53,285 bases of DNA, taken from the NCBI RefSeq assembly GCF_016462945.1, contig NZ_JAEMSG010000007.1:1-53285 (forward strand), read 5' to 3'. Every line of letters begins with the position of its first letter. Position 1 is the stretch's first letter. The notes under the pieces were generated by a model. The model ran no database searches. It worked only from the letters and a program-made list of their open reading frames with translations, and was not told the DNA's origin. Source of the DNA: Mycolicibacterium sp. (lineage in GTDB: Bacteria > Actinomycetota > Actinomycetes > Mycobacteriales > Mycobacteriaceae). The position numbers were made by a program, and so were the translations under genes. Positions 42,406 through 49,661 of the stretch are shown piece after piece.

Positions 42406-43788
42406 TCAGGAAACTACGTGCTCGTCTGCCACATCCAGTGCGGCATCCAGGATCGCCAGGCCGTCAGCAATCTCCGCATCGCTGACATTGCACGGCGGGC
42501 AGGCGTGAATGCGATTGAAATTCACAAAGGGCAGCAGCCCACCCGACTTGCACGCCGCGAGAACGGCATTCATGGCCGGACTGGAGCCACCGTAGGGTGC
42601 TAGCGGTTCCCGGGTCTTCGGGTTCGAGACGAGTTCGAGTGCCCAGAACACACCCAGACCGCGGACCTCGCCGACCGACGGATGCCGTTTCGCCAGCTCG
42701 TGCAGACCGGGTCCGAGCACCGTGGCGCCGATGCGCGCGGCGTTGGTCACCATTCCCTCATCCTCCATGGCGTTGATGGTCGCCACGGCGGCCGCGCAGG
42801 CCAGCGGATGCCCGGAGTAGGTCAGCCCGCCGGGATAGGCTCGATCGGCGAAAGTGTTGTAAATCGCGTCACTGATCGCCACACCACCCAGTGGCACATA
42901 GCCCGATGTGACGCCCTTGGCGAAGGTGATCAGATCCGGGCCGACGTCGAAATTGTCGATGGCGAACCATTTTCCGGTGCGGCCGAAGCCGGCCATCACC
43001 TCGTCGGCGATGAAGATGATGCCGTGGCGGTCGCAGATCTCCCGCACGCCCGCCATATAGCCGGGCGGGGGGACCATGATGCCGGCGGTGCCGGGAACGG
43101 ATTCCAGGATGATCGCGGCGATCGTTGCGGGGCCCTCGTGGGCAATGAGTCGCTCGAGATAGTCCAGTGCGCGCTCGGACTCCTGTTGCTCGTTATCGGA
43201 GTAGAACGACGAGCGATACAGGAACGGGCCGTTGAAGTGCACAACGCCGGCGCTGCCGTAATCGTTGGGGTAGCGCCGCGGGTCACCGGTGAGATTGATC
43301 GCGGTGTCGGTACCACCATGGTAGGAGCGGTACCGGGACAGCACCTTGCGTCGGCCGGTGTGCAGGCGTGCCATTCGCACCGCGTGCTCGACAGCGTCGG
43401 CGCCCGCGTTGGTGAAGAACACGTGATTGAGGTCGCCGGGTGTCCGCTCGGCGATGAGTCGGGCGGCCTCGGAACGAGCGGCGTTAGCATGCTGCGGCGC
43501 GATCGTGCACAGTTTGGCGGCCTGTTCGGCGATCGCCGCAATGACTTTCGGATGCTGATGGCCGATGTTGGTGAAGACCAGCTGCCCGGAGAAGTCCAGC
43601 AGCCTGTTGCCTTCGCCGTCCCATATGTAAGAACCTTCTGCGGCCAGGACCGTCATCGGCTTGATCTGAGCCTGCGCCGACCACGAATGGAAGACGTGCT
43701 GGCGGTCGAGTTCGTAGGTTCGCCGTCCCTCTGCGATCGCGGCGTCGATGTTCTGTCCGTTGGGCAGCGCGGTCTCGGTGGTCGTCAT
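42406..43788 (-). CDS. PLP-dependent class III aminotransferase
   Basis: A 460-residue fold-type I aminotransferase. The PLP lysine is in LITFAKGVTSGYVPLG (about residue 287), the FIADEVMAGFGRTGKW region carries the ring-stacking Asp, and FFTNAGADAVEHAVRMAR holds the phosphate-binding turn. It resembles taurine/putrescine-pyruvate transaminase-like proteins and Rv3329. The amine substrate is unknown. ATG at 43788; a TAAACT box lies 8 nt upstream. Confidence 0.85.
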   Translation of the reverse strand: MTTTETALPNGQNIDAAIAEGRRTYELDRQHVFHSWSAQAQIKPMTVLAAEGSYIWDGEGNRLLDFSGQLVFTNIGHQHPKVIAAIAEQAAKLCTIAPQHANAARSEAARLIAERTPGDLNHVFFTNAGADAVEHAVRMARLHTGRRKVLSRYRSYHGGTDTAINLTGDPRRYPNDYGSAGVVHFNGPFLYRSSFYSDNEQQESERALDYLERLIAHEGPATIAAIILESVPGTAGIMVPPPGYMAGVREICDRHGIIFIADEVMAGFGRTGKWFAIDNFDVGPDLITFAKGVTSGYVPLGGVAISDAIYNTFADRAYPGGLTYSGHPLACAAAVATINAMEDEGMVTNAARIGATVLGPGLHELAKRHPSVGEVRGLGVFWALELVSNPKTREPLAPYGGSSPAMNAVLAACKSGGLLPFVNFNRIHACPPCNVSDAEIADGLAILDAALDVADEHVVS

Positions 43789-43880
43789 GAGAGGGCAGTT
43801 TACCGGTGCGCACGAGGACCGCGACCAGACCTGCGACGGCCACTATTCGGCCACGGTTGAGACCGCTTATGACACCGTTG

Positions 43881-43903
43881 GGTCACGGTTCGAACAAGTG
43901 ACC
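43881..43903. promoter_or_regulatory. Inverted repeat in the long gap before the RipD-like gene
   Basis: GGTCAC (43881-43886) and GTGACC (43898-43903) flank a loop centred on the palindrome GTTCGAAC. It lies in the 286-nt gap 43789-44074, about 170 nt upstream of the RipD-like start. It may be an operator or part of a structured leader; the rest of the gap shows nothing I can name. Confidence 0.3.
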
Positions 43904-44074
43904 TGCAAGGAAGGAACACCGGGTGGCAGCGCGCCGCTGGGTGTTGTAGAAGTGATGGTAGTGACTGGTGTGAAATAGCTCGGGCAAGCCGCCCGTGGTG
44001 TTCACATCCGCAATGAGCAGGGGCCTCCGTCCGGCGTTGTCACCGGTCGCGTCCCAGAGAGGGGATTGGAGAAA

Positions 44075-44563
44075 ATGAAGCGCATCAGTGTCGCACTCAT
44101 GAGCCTGTTACTACTGATCCTTGCGCCCGCCCTGGTATCGGTCGAGGCCGCCGCGGCCCCGGTATCCCGGGATCAGGCGGTCAATTACGTGATCACGCGC
44201 GGGCTTTCCCAACGCGGTGTGCCGTACTCATGGGGGGGCGGCGATATCAACGGTCCAAGTCTGGGCAACGGACCTGGCGCGAGCACGGTCGGCTTCGACT
44301 CGTCTGGTCTGATGCAGTACGTCTTCGCCGGCGTGGGCGCCAAAATCCCGCGCTCGTCCGGTGCGATGTACAACGTGGGCCAGAAGGTCACCGCGGATCA
44401 GGCTCTGCCTGCCGACCTGATCTTCTACGGCCCGGACGGCACCACGACCGTCACGCTGTTCCTGGGGAATAACCAGATGCTGGAGGTCACTGACGCCGGT
44501 GTCGTGGTCTCCCCGGTGCGTACCACCGATATGGCGCCCTACCTGATCAGGATCATCGCCTAG
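44075..44563 (+). CDS. ripD: RipD-like NlpC/P60 protein lacking catalytic residues
   Basis: A 162-residue exported protein with a signal peptide (1-28) and one NlpC/P60 domain (about 33-160). VITRGLSQRGVPYSWGGG, VGFDSSGLMQYVFAG and IPRSSGAMYNVGQKV match M. tuberculosis RipD (Rv1566c). The catalytic Cys of active relatives (FDCSGL) is Ser76, and the active-site His is replaced by Thr125 (TTVTLFLGN). It should bind peptidoglycan without cutting it, as reported for RipD. The Pro/Gln repeat tail of RipD is absent. ATG at 44075 follows GGAG. Confidence 0.85.
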   Translation: MKRISVALMSLLLLILAPALVSVEAAAAPVSRDQAVNYVITRGLSQRGVPYSWGGGDINGPSLGNGPGASTVGFDSSGLMQYVFAGVGAKIPRSSGAMYNVGQKVTADQALPADLIFYGPDGTTTVTLFLGNNQMLEVTDAGVVVSPVRTTDMAPYLIRIIA

Positions 44564-44570
44564 CGGGCCC

Positions 44571-45350
44571 TCAACATCGCCACAACGACTCCTGGGCAAC
44601 GCTGGCCACCAGCGTGCCCAGGTTGTCGTGGACTGATCCGAATGCCAGACCGCGGGCATCGCTGTGGCTGATCGCCACCGCGTCGTAGCAGTGCCACTGA
44701 TGCGGGTCGACCGGTCGGTGGAGCCAGAGCGCATGGTCGAGGCTTGCCGCACCGCCCGGCCCAGGCTCCTGCTGGCCCGGCGGACGAGCGGTGGAGACCA
44801 TCCCCAGATCCGAGACGAAGGTCAACGCGCACGCCCGCAGGATCGGATCGTCCTCGATCGGCTCACGGGAGCGGAACCAGAACGGCTGTTGCGGCCACGA
44901 CGTGTCCGCATCGGCCGCTACGCGTGTTTCGTAGTAGTCAACCCAGCGCTCCGGGGGAGTCACGGCTGTGGTGGCCTGTGCCAGTGGCAGGCGCGGCGTC
45001 GCGGGGCGCTGCCAGTCGAGGGTCTGCTCGGGGCAGTGGAACGACGCCAGCATCTCGAAAATGGGCACACCGTCCTGGCTAGCGGTGACCCGACGGGTAG
45101 TGAAGGACCGGCCATCGCGGGTGGCTTCCACGACATACTCGACGTCAACTCCGACCCGGCCACCCGTGATGAAGTAGGCGTGCAGCGACTGTGGCAACCG
45201 CTCAGCGGCAACAGTCGCACCGGCAGCCGCCAGAGCCTGTGCCGCGATCAGCCCGCCGAACAGACGGGGGCCTGACCCCAGAGCCATGGACGTCCGGAAT
45301 GTGTGGCCGCTACCGTCAAGCCGCACCAGGTCGGCAATCCAGCTCGGCAT
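44571..45350 (-). CDS. TesB-like acyl-CoA thioesterase (double hotdog)
   Basis: A 259-residue protein with two hotdog domains. FGGLIAAQALAAAGATV (about residues 31-47) is the helix of the first; AASLDHALWLHRPVD and GLAFGSVHDNLGTLVASVAQE lie in the second, including the TesB ending. It releases free fatty acid from medium or long acyl-CoA. ATG at 45350 has GGAGG close upstream; ATG at 45428 is a less likely alternative. Convergent with the RipD-like gene, 7 nt apart. Confidence 0.82.
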   Translation of the reverse strand: MPSWIADLVRLDGSGHTFRTSMALGSGPRLFGGLIAAQALAAAGATVAAERLPQSLHAYFITGGRVGVDVEYVVEATRDGRSFTTRRVTASQDGVPIFEMLASFHCPEQTLDWQRPATPRLPLAQATTAVTPPERWVDYYETRVAADADTSWPQQPFWFRSREPIEDDPILRACALTFVSDLGMVSTARPPGQQEPGPGGAASLDHALWLHRPVDPHQWHCYDAVAISHSDARGLAFGSVHDNLGTLVASVAQESLWRC

Positions 45351-45460
45351 GCTCCTCCAGCGGTCGTCGAGACCGGGCTCACGATAGCCCTGCTGACCAT
45401 CGGCGACCGCAACCACCTCAGCGGACATTTGCGGGCATTCGGCAGCCAGGCCCGGCAGGA

Positions 45461-45466
45461 TATGTT
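45461..45466 (+). promoter_or_regulatory. -10 box for a leaderless start
   Basis: TATGTT lies exactly 6 nt before the ATG at 45473; no Shine-Dalgarno is present. Confidence 0.45.
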
Positions 45467-45472
45467 GGAAAC

Positions 45473-46435
45473 ATGCTCCAGCGCCTGACCAACGCCTACC
45501 GCCGCACCGGCGCTGACGTTCCATACGGAAACCCGTTGCCGTCGCATGGCACCGAAATGGAGGGCTGGTTCTGGCGGGTCACCGATGAGGCCAGCGGCCG
45601 GGCGCTGATCGCACTGTGCAGTGTCAACCGGCAACCGGCAGGGGACTGGTCCACTGCTGCAGTCGGGGTGCATCCGGGCCTGGTGGTGCGCTCCGGGGCA
45701 CTGGAGGGCGCACGTGCCCAGCAGTCCCCGTTCTCGGTGAGCGCCGGTGATGCGTCGGGCAACTTCACCGTAAGCACCGACCGGGTCCGGTTCGAACTCG
45801 GCGACCTTCGCCTGAACATGGAAATCACTGATCGATTTGCCTGGCCCAAGGCCTTCGGCGGCGGTGGCATTTTCTCGGCGATCCCGTTTCTGAACCAGTA
45901 CTGGCATCCCTACTGTCTTGGCGGGAAAGCGAGCGGCACAGTCGAATACGGTGATGAGAGTTGGACGTTCGACGGCGCCAAGGTCTACGCCGAACGCAAC
46001 TGGGGTAAGGGATTTCCACTGCGGTGGTGGTGGGGTGAAGCGCATGATTTCGGCAACGATGACGTCTGTGTGGCTTTTTCCGGCGGGTTGCTCTCGCTGG
46101 GACCGATTGCAAGCGATGTCAACGGGATCGTGGTCAGGGTGGGCACCAAGGTCATCCGGATGACCCCGCCGGTGCTGGTGCGCTCCAAGGTGGGCGACAA
46201 CCAGTGGTTAATCCGCGGAAAGTCGCCGCGTTATGAGATCGAGTTGGAGGGGGACGGTAGGCACCTGCCGCCACACGTGCTGCCGGTCCCGTTGCCCGCC
46301 GAGCGGCGCAATATCGACACCGATTTCGAACACCTCGGCGGCCGGTTGCGGTGCACGGTCCGCGAGTCGGGGCGGCTGCTGTTCGATGGCACCTCCGAAC
46401 TTGCCGCCTTGGAGGTCGGGACCCGGCCGAAGTGA
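45473..46435 (+). CDS. Tocopherol cyclase-like / lipocalin-type protein
   Basis: A 320-residue beta-rich protein. GWFWRVTDEASGRALIALCSVNRQ, WTFDGAKVYAERNWGKGFPLRWWWGEAHDF and GLLSLGP resemble the tocopherol-cyclase family (double lipocalin-like barrels) found in many actinobacteria. No tocopherol pathway is expected here; the family probably binds lipophilic ring compounds. The F420-type gene follows 25 nt downstream on the same strand. Confidence 0.7.
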   Translation: MLQRLTNAYRRTGADVPYGNPLPSHGTEMEGWFWRVTDEASGRALIALCSVNRQPAGDWSTAAVGVHPGLVVRSGALEGARAQQSPFSVSAGDASGNFTVSTDRVRFELGDLRLNMEITDRFAWPKAFGGGGIFSAIPFLNQYWHPYCLGGKASGTVEYGDESWTFDGAKVYAERNWGKGFPLRWWWGEAHDFGNDDVCVAFSGGLLSLGPIASDVNGIVVRVGTKVIRMTPPVLVRSKVGDNQWLIRGKSPRYEIELEGDGRHLPPHVLPVPLPAERRNIDTDFEHLGGRLRCTVRESGRLLFDGTSELAALEVGTRPK

Positions 46436-46460
46436 TGGTCGCGACGAAAGCGGGTACAGC

Positions 46461-46919
46461 ATGAGTTTCACCACCCCAACCGGTAGCCGCGGCGTTTCCC
46501 AACCGGGCATTGCCAAGCAGTTCCTCAAACTCTTCAACAAGTTCTCCGCCGGCCGGATCCGCAAGACCGGAAAATTCGGCGAACTGCCGTCCCTGGTTCT
46601 GACGACGGTGGGCAGCAAGAGTGGGCTGGAACGCAAATCGCCGCTGGCCTATTTTCCCACCGACGAGGGCGACTGGTTAATCGTCGCCTCATTCGCTGGA
46701 GCCGTGAAGAATCCGAGTTGGTACTACAACCTGGCCGCGCATCCTGATCGGGTTTCCATTGAATTCAGCGGGCGAACCGAATCCGTTGTGGCGGAACAAC
46801 TTCACGGCCCTGAACGCGAGGCCGCGTGGCGGAAGATCACTTTGGCATCACAGCGCTTCACCGCATATCAAGAGAAAACCGACCGTGAATTGCCCGTCAT
46901 CCGACTGAGGGCACGCTAG
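46461..46919 (+). CDS. F420-dependent Ddn/FDOR-A family protein
   Basis: A 152-residue split-beta-barrel protein. KFGELPSLVLTTVGSKSGLERKSPLAYFPTDEGDWLIVASFAGAVKNPSWYYNL is cut here by motif: the TTVGSKSG phosphate-binding turn, the R-K-SPL strand, and the NPSWYYNL motif are the F420-binding hallmarks of FDOR-A enzymes such as Ddn, which activates pretomanid. The family reduces quinones or other ring compounds with F420H2. ATG at 46461. It is probably cotranscribed with the tocopherol-cyclase-like gene. Confidence 0.85.
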   Translation: MSFTTPTGSRGVSQPGIAKQFLKLFNKFSAGRIRKTGKFGELPSLVLTTVGSKSGLERKSPLAYFPTDEGDWLIVASFAGAVKNPSWYYNLAAHPDRVSIEFSGRTESVVAEQLHGPEREAAWRKITLASQRFTAYQEKTDRELPVIRLRAR

Positions 46920-46922
46920 CGG

Positions 46923-47696
46923 TCAGCGGCCCCGCCACGCCGGCTTGCGCTTCTCCCGCCAAGCCGCCAGACCTTCGGCGACGTCGTCGGTTGCGCCGGC
47001 AACCTTGCGCATGACCTCACCGAACCGGACCGACTCGATCCATCCCATATCGGCAGTTCGCCAGGCGACCTCCTTGGTCGCCCGCTGGGCGAGCGGTGCG
47101 GCTTCGGTGAGAATGCGCGCCCAGGCCTGAGCCTGCGCCTGCAAGTCATCGGGTTCGACCAACTTCCACACCAAACCCGTTTCCTTGGCACGCTGCGCGC
47201 TGATGGGCTTTCCGGTCAGAAGCAACTCCATCGCATTGGCCCAACCCACCCGCTGGGGCAGTCGGATGGCGCCGACGATGGTGGGGATGCCAATCGACAC
47301 CTCGGGGAAACAGAAGCTGGCTTCGGTGCTGGCGAACACGAAGTCACAGAACAGCACGCCGGTCAGTCCATAGCCGATACACGGTCCGTGCACCGCGGCG
47401 ATGGTCGGCTTGAACAACTCCATCCCGCTCTCGAAGGAGTTGATGGTGGGCTTCTCCCAGAACGTGCCGGCGAACGTACCGACCGAACCTGCGCCGTCCT
47501 TCAGGTCGGCGCCGGCGCAGTAGACGTCGCCGTTGGCGGTCAGGACACCGACCCAGGCGTCCTCGTCATCACGAAACCGGTTCCAGGCCGCATTCAAATC
47601 CTCGCGGAGTGCGCCATTGATCGCGTTACGGGCCTCAGGCCGGTTGAGCGTGATGGTGGCGATGTGATCGCGCAGTTCATAGGTGACAAGGCTCAT
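46923..47696 (-). CDS. Enoyl-CoA hydratase/isomerase family protein
   Basis: A 257-residue crotonase-fold enzyme. ATITLNRPEARNAINGALREDL, the oxyanion-hole loop ANGDVYCAGADLKDG (about 54-68) and the HGPCIGYGLTG segment (about 103-113) with the second NH donor are visible. FCFPEVSIGIPTIVG occupies the position where hydratases carry catalytic glutamates; Glu is kept in FPEV. ATG at 47696; TAGTGT lies 5 nt upstream. It is convergent with the F420-type gene (3 nt gap) and divergent from a mazF remnant whose frame begins 26 nt away. Confidence 0.87.
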   Translation of the reverse strand: MSLVTYELRDHIATITLNRPEARNAINGALREDLNAAWNRFRDDEDAWVGVLTANGDVYCAGADLKDGAGSVGTFAGTFWEKPTINSFESGMELFKPTIAAVHGPCIGYGLTGVLFCDFVFASTEASFCFPEVSIGIPTIVGAIRLPQRVGWANAMELLLTGKPISAQRAKETGLVWKLVEPDDLQAQAQAWARILTEAAPLAQRATKEVAWRTADMGWIESVRFGEVMRKVAGATDDVAEGLAAWREKRKPAWRGR

Positions 47697-47721
47697 GGCG
47701 CAACACTAATTTCATCCGGCT

Positions 47722-48027
47722 GGTGAGGTCTACCAGCTCAACGCTCCGCGGCGCAGCAGCGGCCACGAACAGTCCGAGTCGCGCTATGCGGTAGTGGTTC
47801 AGTCCGACCAGTTGCCGTTGTCGACTTGGCTGGTGGCACCGACCTCGACGTCTGCGCGCGCAGCCAGCTTCCGGCCCGAAATCGAGATAGCCGGCCGGCC
47901 CACGCGCGTCCTCGCCGAACAGACAGCAGCGGTGGATCCCGAACGCCTCGGGGCGAGCGTGGGATACCTCAACGTCGACGAACTGAACCGAGTCGATGCG
48001 GCGCTGCGTCTGGTGCTGAATCTCTGA
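47722..48027 (+). pseudogene. Start-less MazF/PemK-family toxin remnant
   Basis: Translating from 47722 gives GEVYQLNAPRRSSGHEQSESR then YAVVVQSDQLPLSTW, and later VGYLNVDELNRVDAALRLVLN: a nearly complete MazF domain of about 101 residues. However, TAA at 47707 closes the frame upstream, and no ATG, GTG or TTG in frame occurs before the GTG at 47794, which would lose the first beta-strands and the RNA-binding loop. The antitoxin that normally precedes mazF is also missing; the divergent enoyl-CoA hydratase starts at 47696. A deletion has probably removed the antitoxin and the toxin's first codons. Confidence 0.75.
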
Positions 48028-48038
48028 AGAAGCTCAGC

Positions 48039-48647
48039 TCAGCCCGTGACGCCGAGGATCTTGATCGCGAAGATGAGCGAGTCACCGGGTTCGATTCCGG
48101 CTGCGGGCTGACCATCGGGGTAGCCGTCGGCGGACACCATCGCGACGGCAACCGTGGATCCGACATTCTGTCCGGCGATGGCCTTCTGGAATCCCGGCAC
48201 CACGCCGGTCAGCGGGAACTCGACCGGGGCACCCCGTTCGTAACTGCTGTCGAAGACCGAGCCGTCGCGTCCGTTGACGCCCATGTAGCAGACCGACACC
48301 GTCGCCGTGGGTGCCACGACCGGACCGTCGCCGGCCTGCAGTGTGTGCACCTGGGTCTGGGTCACGCTGAACGGGGCATCGACCTTGACCAGCGGGGCAG
48401 TGGTCGCGGTGGACCCACTGACCGCCACGCTGCCGGTGGCGCCAGGAAGCGTCCATTCGGGCGTGGCGCCACTGGGCGGCATCGCCGTCGGGCAGGGACT
48501 GGCCGGCGCCTCGACCGACGATGACACTTTGTCGACGGCACTGGCCGATGACGAGTCGGTCTTCGAGCCGCAGCCAGCCAGCAGCATGGCGAGCGACGCG
48601 GCGCAGGCGGCCAGGGCGACGCACGAGGACACGCGAGATGAGTTCAC
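48039..48647 (-). CDS. Exported FKBP-type peptidyl-prolyl isomerase lipoprotein
   Basis: A 202-residue lipoprotein. The signal peptide ends in the lipobox LAGC (about residues 23-26), a Ser-rich linker follows, and the FKBP domain occupies about 95-202: VSVCYMGVNGRDGSVFDSSY, VEFPLTGVVPGFQKAIAGQ and ADGYPDGQPAAGIEPGDSL, with the usual VFD, VPG..A and GY elements. It accelerates proline isomerisation in exported proteins. GTG at 48647 with a weak ribosome-binding site. Convergent with the mazF remnant (11 nt). Confidence 0.87.
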   Translation of the reverse strand: MNSSRVSSCVALAACAASLAMLLAGCGSKTDSSSASAVDKVSSSVEAPASPCPTAMPPSGATPEWTLPGATGSVAVSGSTATTAPLVKVDAPFSVTQTQVHTLQAGDGPVVAPTATVSVCYMGVNGRDGSVFDSSYERGAPVEFPLTGVVPGFQKAIAGQNVGSTVAVAMVSADGYPDGQPAAGIEPGDSLIFAIKILGVTG

Positions 48648-48714
48648 GGTGTGCCACGCTACAGCCGCCCGCGGGCAGCGATTGCGGTGGCGGCCTCAAC
48701 ACGCGGGGTGGCTT

Positions 48715-48734
48715 GTCTACATTTCGTCTACACT
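48715..48734 (+). promoter_or_regulatory. mazE promoter with direct repeats (autoregulation site candidate)
   Basis: GTCTACA occurs at 48715-48721 and 48726-48732, an 11-nt period that places both on one face of the helix. The second copy overlaps TACACT (48729-48734), a -10 box ending 6 nt before the antitoxin ATG. Ribbon-helix-helix antitoxins often repress their own promoter through such repeats. Confidence 0.5.
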
Positions 48735-48740
48735 CAGCAC

Positions 48741-48974
48741 ATGGCAGCAGAAACAACAACCGTCCGAGTTCGCCGTCCCGATTCCGAACGGCTGCAATCT
48801 CTGGCGAAGGCCCGTCAGATCGCCGTCGTCGACGTCGTCCACGCGGCGATCGATGCCTTGGAGCGGCAGGAGTTCCTGCGGGGCCTCAACGGGGATTATC
48901 AGCGTCTACGAAGCGACCCAGCGCTGTGGGAGAAGTACGTGGCCGAACGTCGTGAATGGGACGCGCTGGCTTGA
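48741..48974 (+). CDS. mazE: MazE-like ribbon-helix-helix antitoxin
   Basis: A 77-residue protein. The N-terminal ribbon-helix-helix DNA-binding fold is TTTVRVRRPDSERLQSLAKARQIAVVDVVHAAIDALE (cited by position 5-41), with the beta-strand TTTVRVR. The C-terminal tail (RLRSDPALWEKYVAERREW) would wrap the toxin. ATG at 48741 follows a leaderless promoter. Its stop overlaps the toxin start (TTGA), the usual antitoxin-toxin coupling. It neutralises MazF and probably represses the operon. Confidence 0.85.
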   Translation: MAAETTTVRVRRPDSERLQSLAKARQIAVVDVVHAAIDALERQEFLRGLNGDYQRLRSDPALWEKYVAERREWDALA

Positions 48975-49306
48975 TCTGGCGAGGGGAGGTCTATTACGTC
49001 GATCTCGGCCAGCCAGTCGGACGCGAGCCGACTTTCCGCCGCCCGGCGGTCGTGATGTCGGTCGACATCCTCAACAACGGACCGGGCGGACTGGTGGTCG
49101 TCGTGCCGATCACAACCGCCGGTTATGGTCTGCGCAGCCATGTCGAGCTTGAGCCAGATAGCAGTGGATTGGACCGCATTTCTTTTGCCCGTTGCGATCA
49201 ACTTCGAGTGGTCGCCATCGAGCGACTGTCATCCCGCCAGGGTTTGATTGGCCCAGACCGCATCCAAGCCATCGATCAGGCGCTGCGGTTTGTGCTCGAT
49301 CTATGA
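48971..49306 (+). CDS. mazF: MazF/PemK-family mRNA interferase toxin
   Basis: A 111-residue endoribonuclease. It starts (TTG) MIWRGEVYYVDLGQPVGREP, where the Arg/Gly-Glu-Val-Tyr strand and the following loop form the RNA site. PAVVMSVDILNN, VVVPITTAGYGLRSHV and DQLRVVAIERLSSRQG complete the SH3-like fold. It cuts mRNA at short specific sequences when released from the antitoxin. TTG at 48971 overlaps the antitoxin stop by 4 nt. Its end lies 55 nt from the dif site. Confidence 0.9.
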   Translation: MIWRGEVYYVDLGQPVGREPTFRRPAVVMSVDILNNGPGGLVVVVPITTAGYGLRSHVELEPDSSGLDRISFARCDQLRVVAIERLSSRQGLIGPDRIQAIDQALRFVLDL

Positions 49307-49361
49307 CGTGTCGAGGAGGGGGCCGGCAGTTCTGATTCACTGCATGACCAGTATTCCTACG

Positions 49362-49389
49362 ACTTGACATAATGTGGCTTATCGGCATA
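49362..49389. other. dif: Chromosomal dif site (XerC/XerD recombination site)
   Basis: Read on the minus strand, a 28-bp element has an 11-bp XerC-side arm TATGCCGATAA, a 6-bp spacer GCCACA and an 11-bp XerD-side arm TTATGTCAAGT. The XerD arm differs at only two positions from the E. coli dif arm (TTATGTTAAAT), and the spacing is exact. CCGATAA ... TTATGTCAAGT is also how I remember actinobacterial dif sites. It sits in the largest gene-free stretch of this end of the window. It resolves chromosome dimers at cell division and marks the replication terminus. Confidence 0.85.
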
Positions 49390-49630
49390 ACTATGAGCTC
49401 GGCCGACGGCGGCGCGTGTGCGATGCCATTTGGGGCTCTCCGGTTTCGCAGCCCTCACCCGTCTGGCGGCGGCGCTCCCACCTTCCCCCATCGGCCGTGT
49501 CGAATGCGTGGGGCACTATTGCGGCCGTTGGCTGTCGTGCCGAACAAGCGCCGGACAATCCGGCCGCCGAGTGGTGGGTCAACCGGGTCGCCGGCCGACA
49601 TGACCTCTCCCGGCCCGATATGACCGCGAG
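49390..49630. other. Gene-free stretch between dif and the lipase operon
   Basis: Together with dif, the gap between mazF (49306) and the lipase end (49635) is 328 bp. Open frames across it on both strands show no codon-position pattern or recognisable motif. No integrase fragment or repeat is seen. Probably terminus-proximal non-coding DNA. Confidence 0.5.
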
Positions 49631-49661
49631 GGGTTTATTCGTCACAGTGACGAATAAACCC
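49631..49661. terminator. Perfect 15-bp inverted repeat overlapping the lipase stop codon
   Basis: Two perfect 15-bp arms (GGGTTTATTCGTCAC and its complement) are separated by one base. The TAA stop of the lipase gene (minus strand, ending at 49635) lies inside it. It is AT-rich for this genome. It may terminate the lipase transcript or be a protein-binding palindrome; the near-zero loop is unusual for a terminator. Confidence 0.5.

Noticed and set aside
43888..43895. GTTCGAAC as part of a LexA (SOS) box.
   Set aside because: The mycobacterial box needs TCGAAC-N4-GTTCGA; the second half is absent at the right spacing.
43789..44074. A ydaO/c-di-AMP riboswitch before the RipD-like gene.
   Set aside because: Such riboswitches occur upstream of cell-wall hydrolase genes in actinobacteria, but I could not find the conserved core segments here. 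A covariance-model search would decide.
48087..48098. GGGTTCGATTCC resembles a tRNA T-arm.
   Set aside because: It lies within the FKBP gene in a coding frame (IEPGDS) and no acceptor, D- or anticodon-arm partners are found around it.
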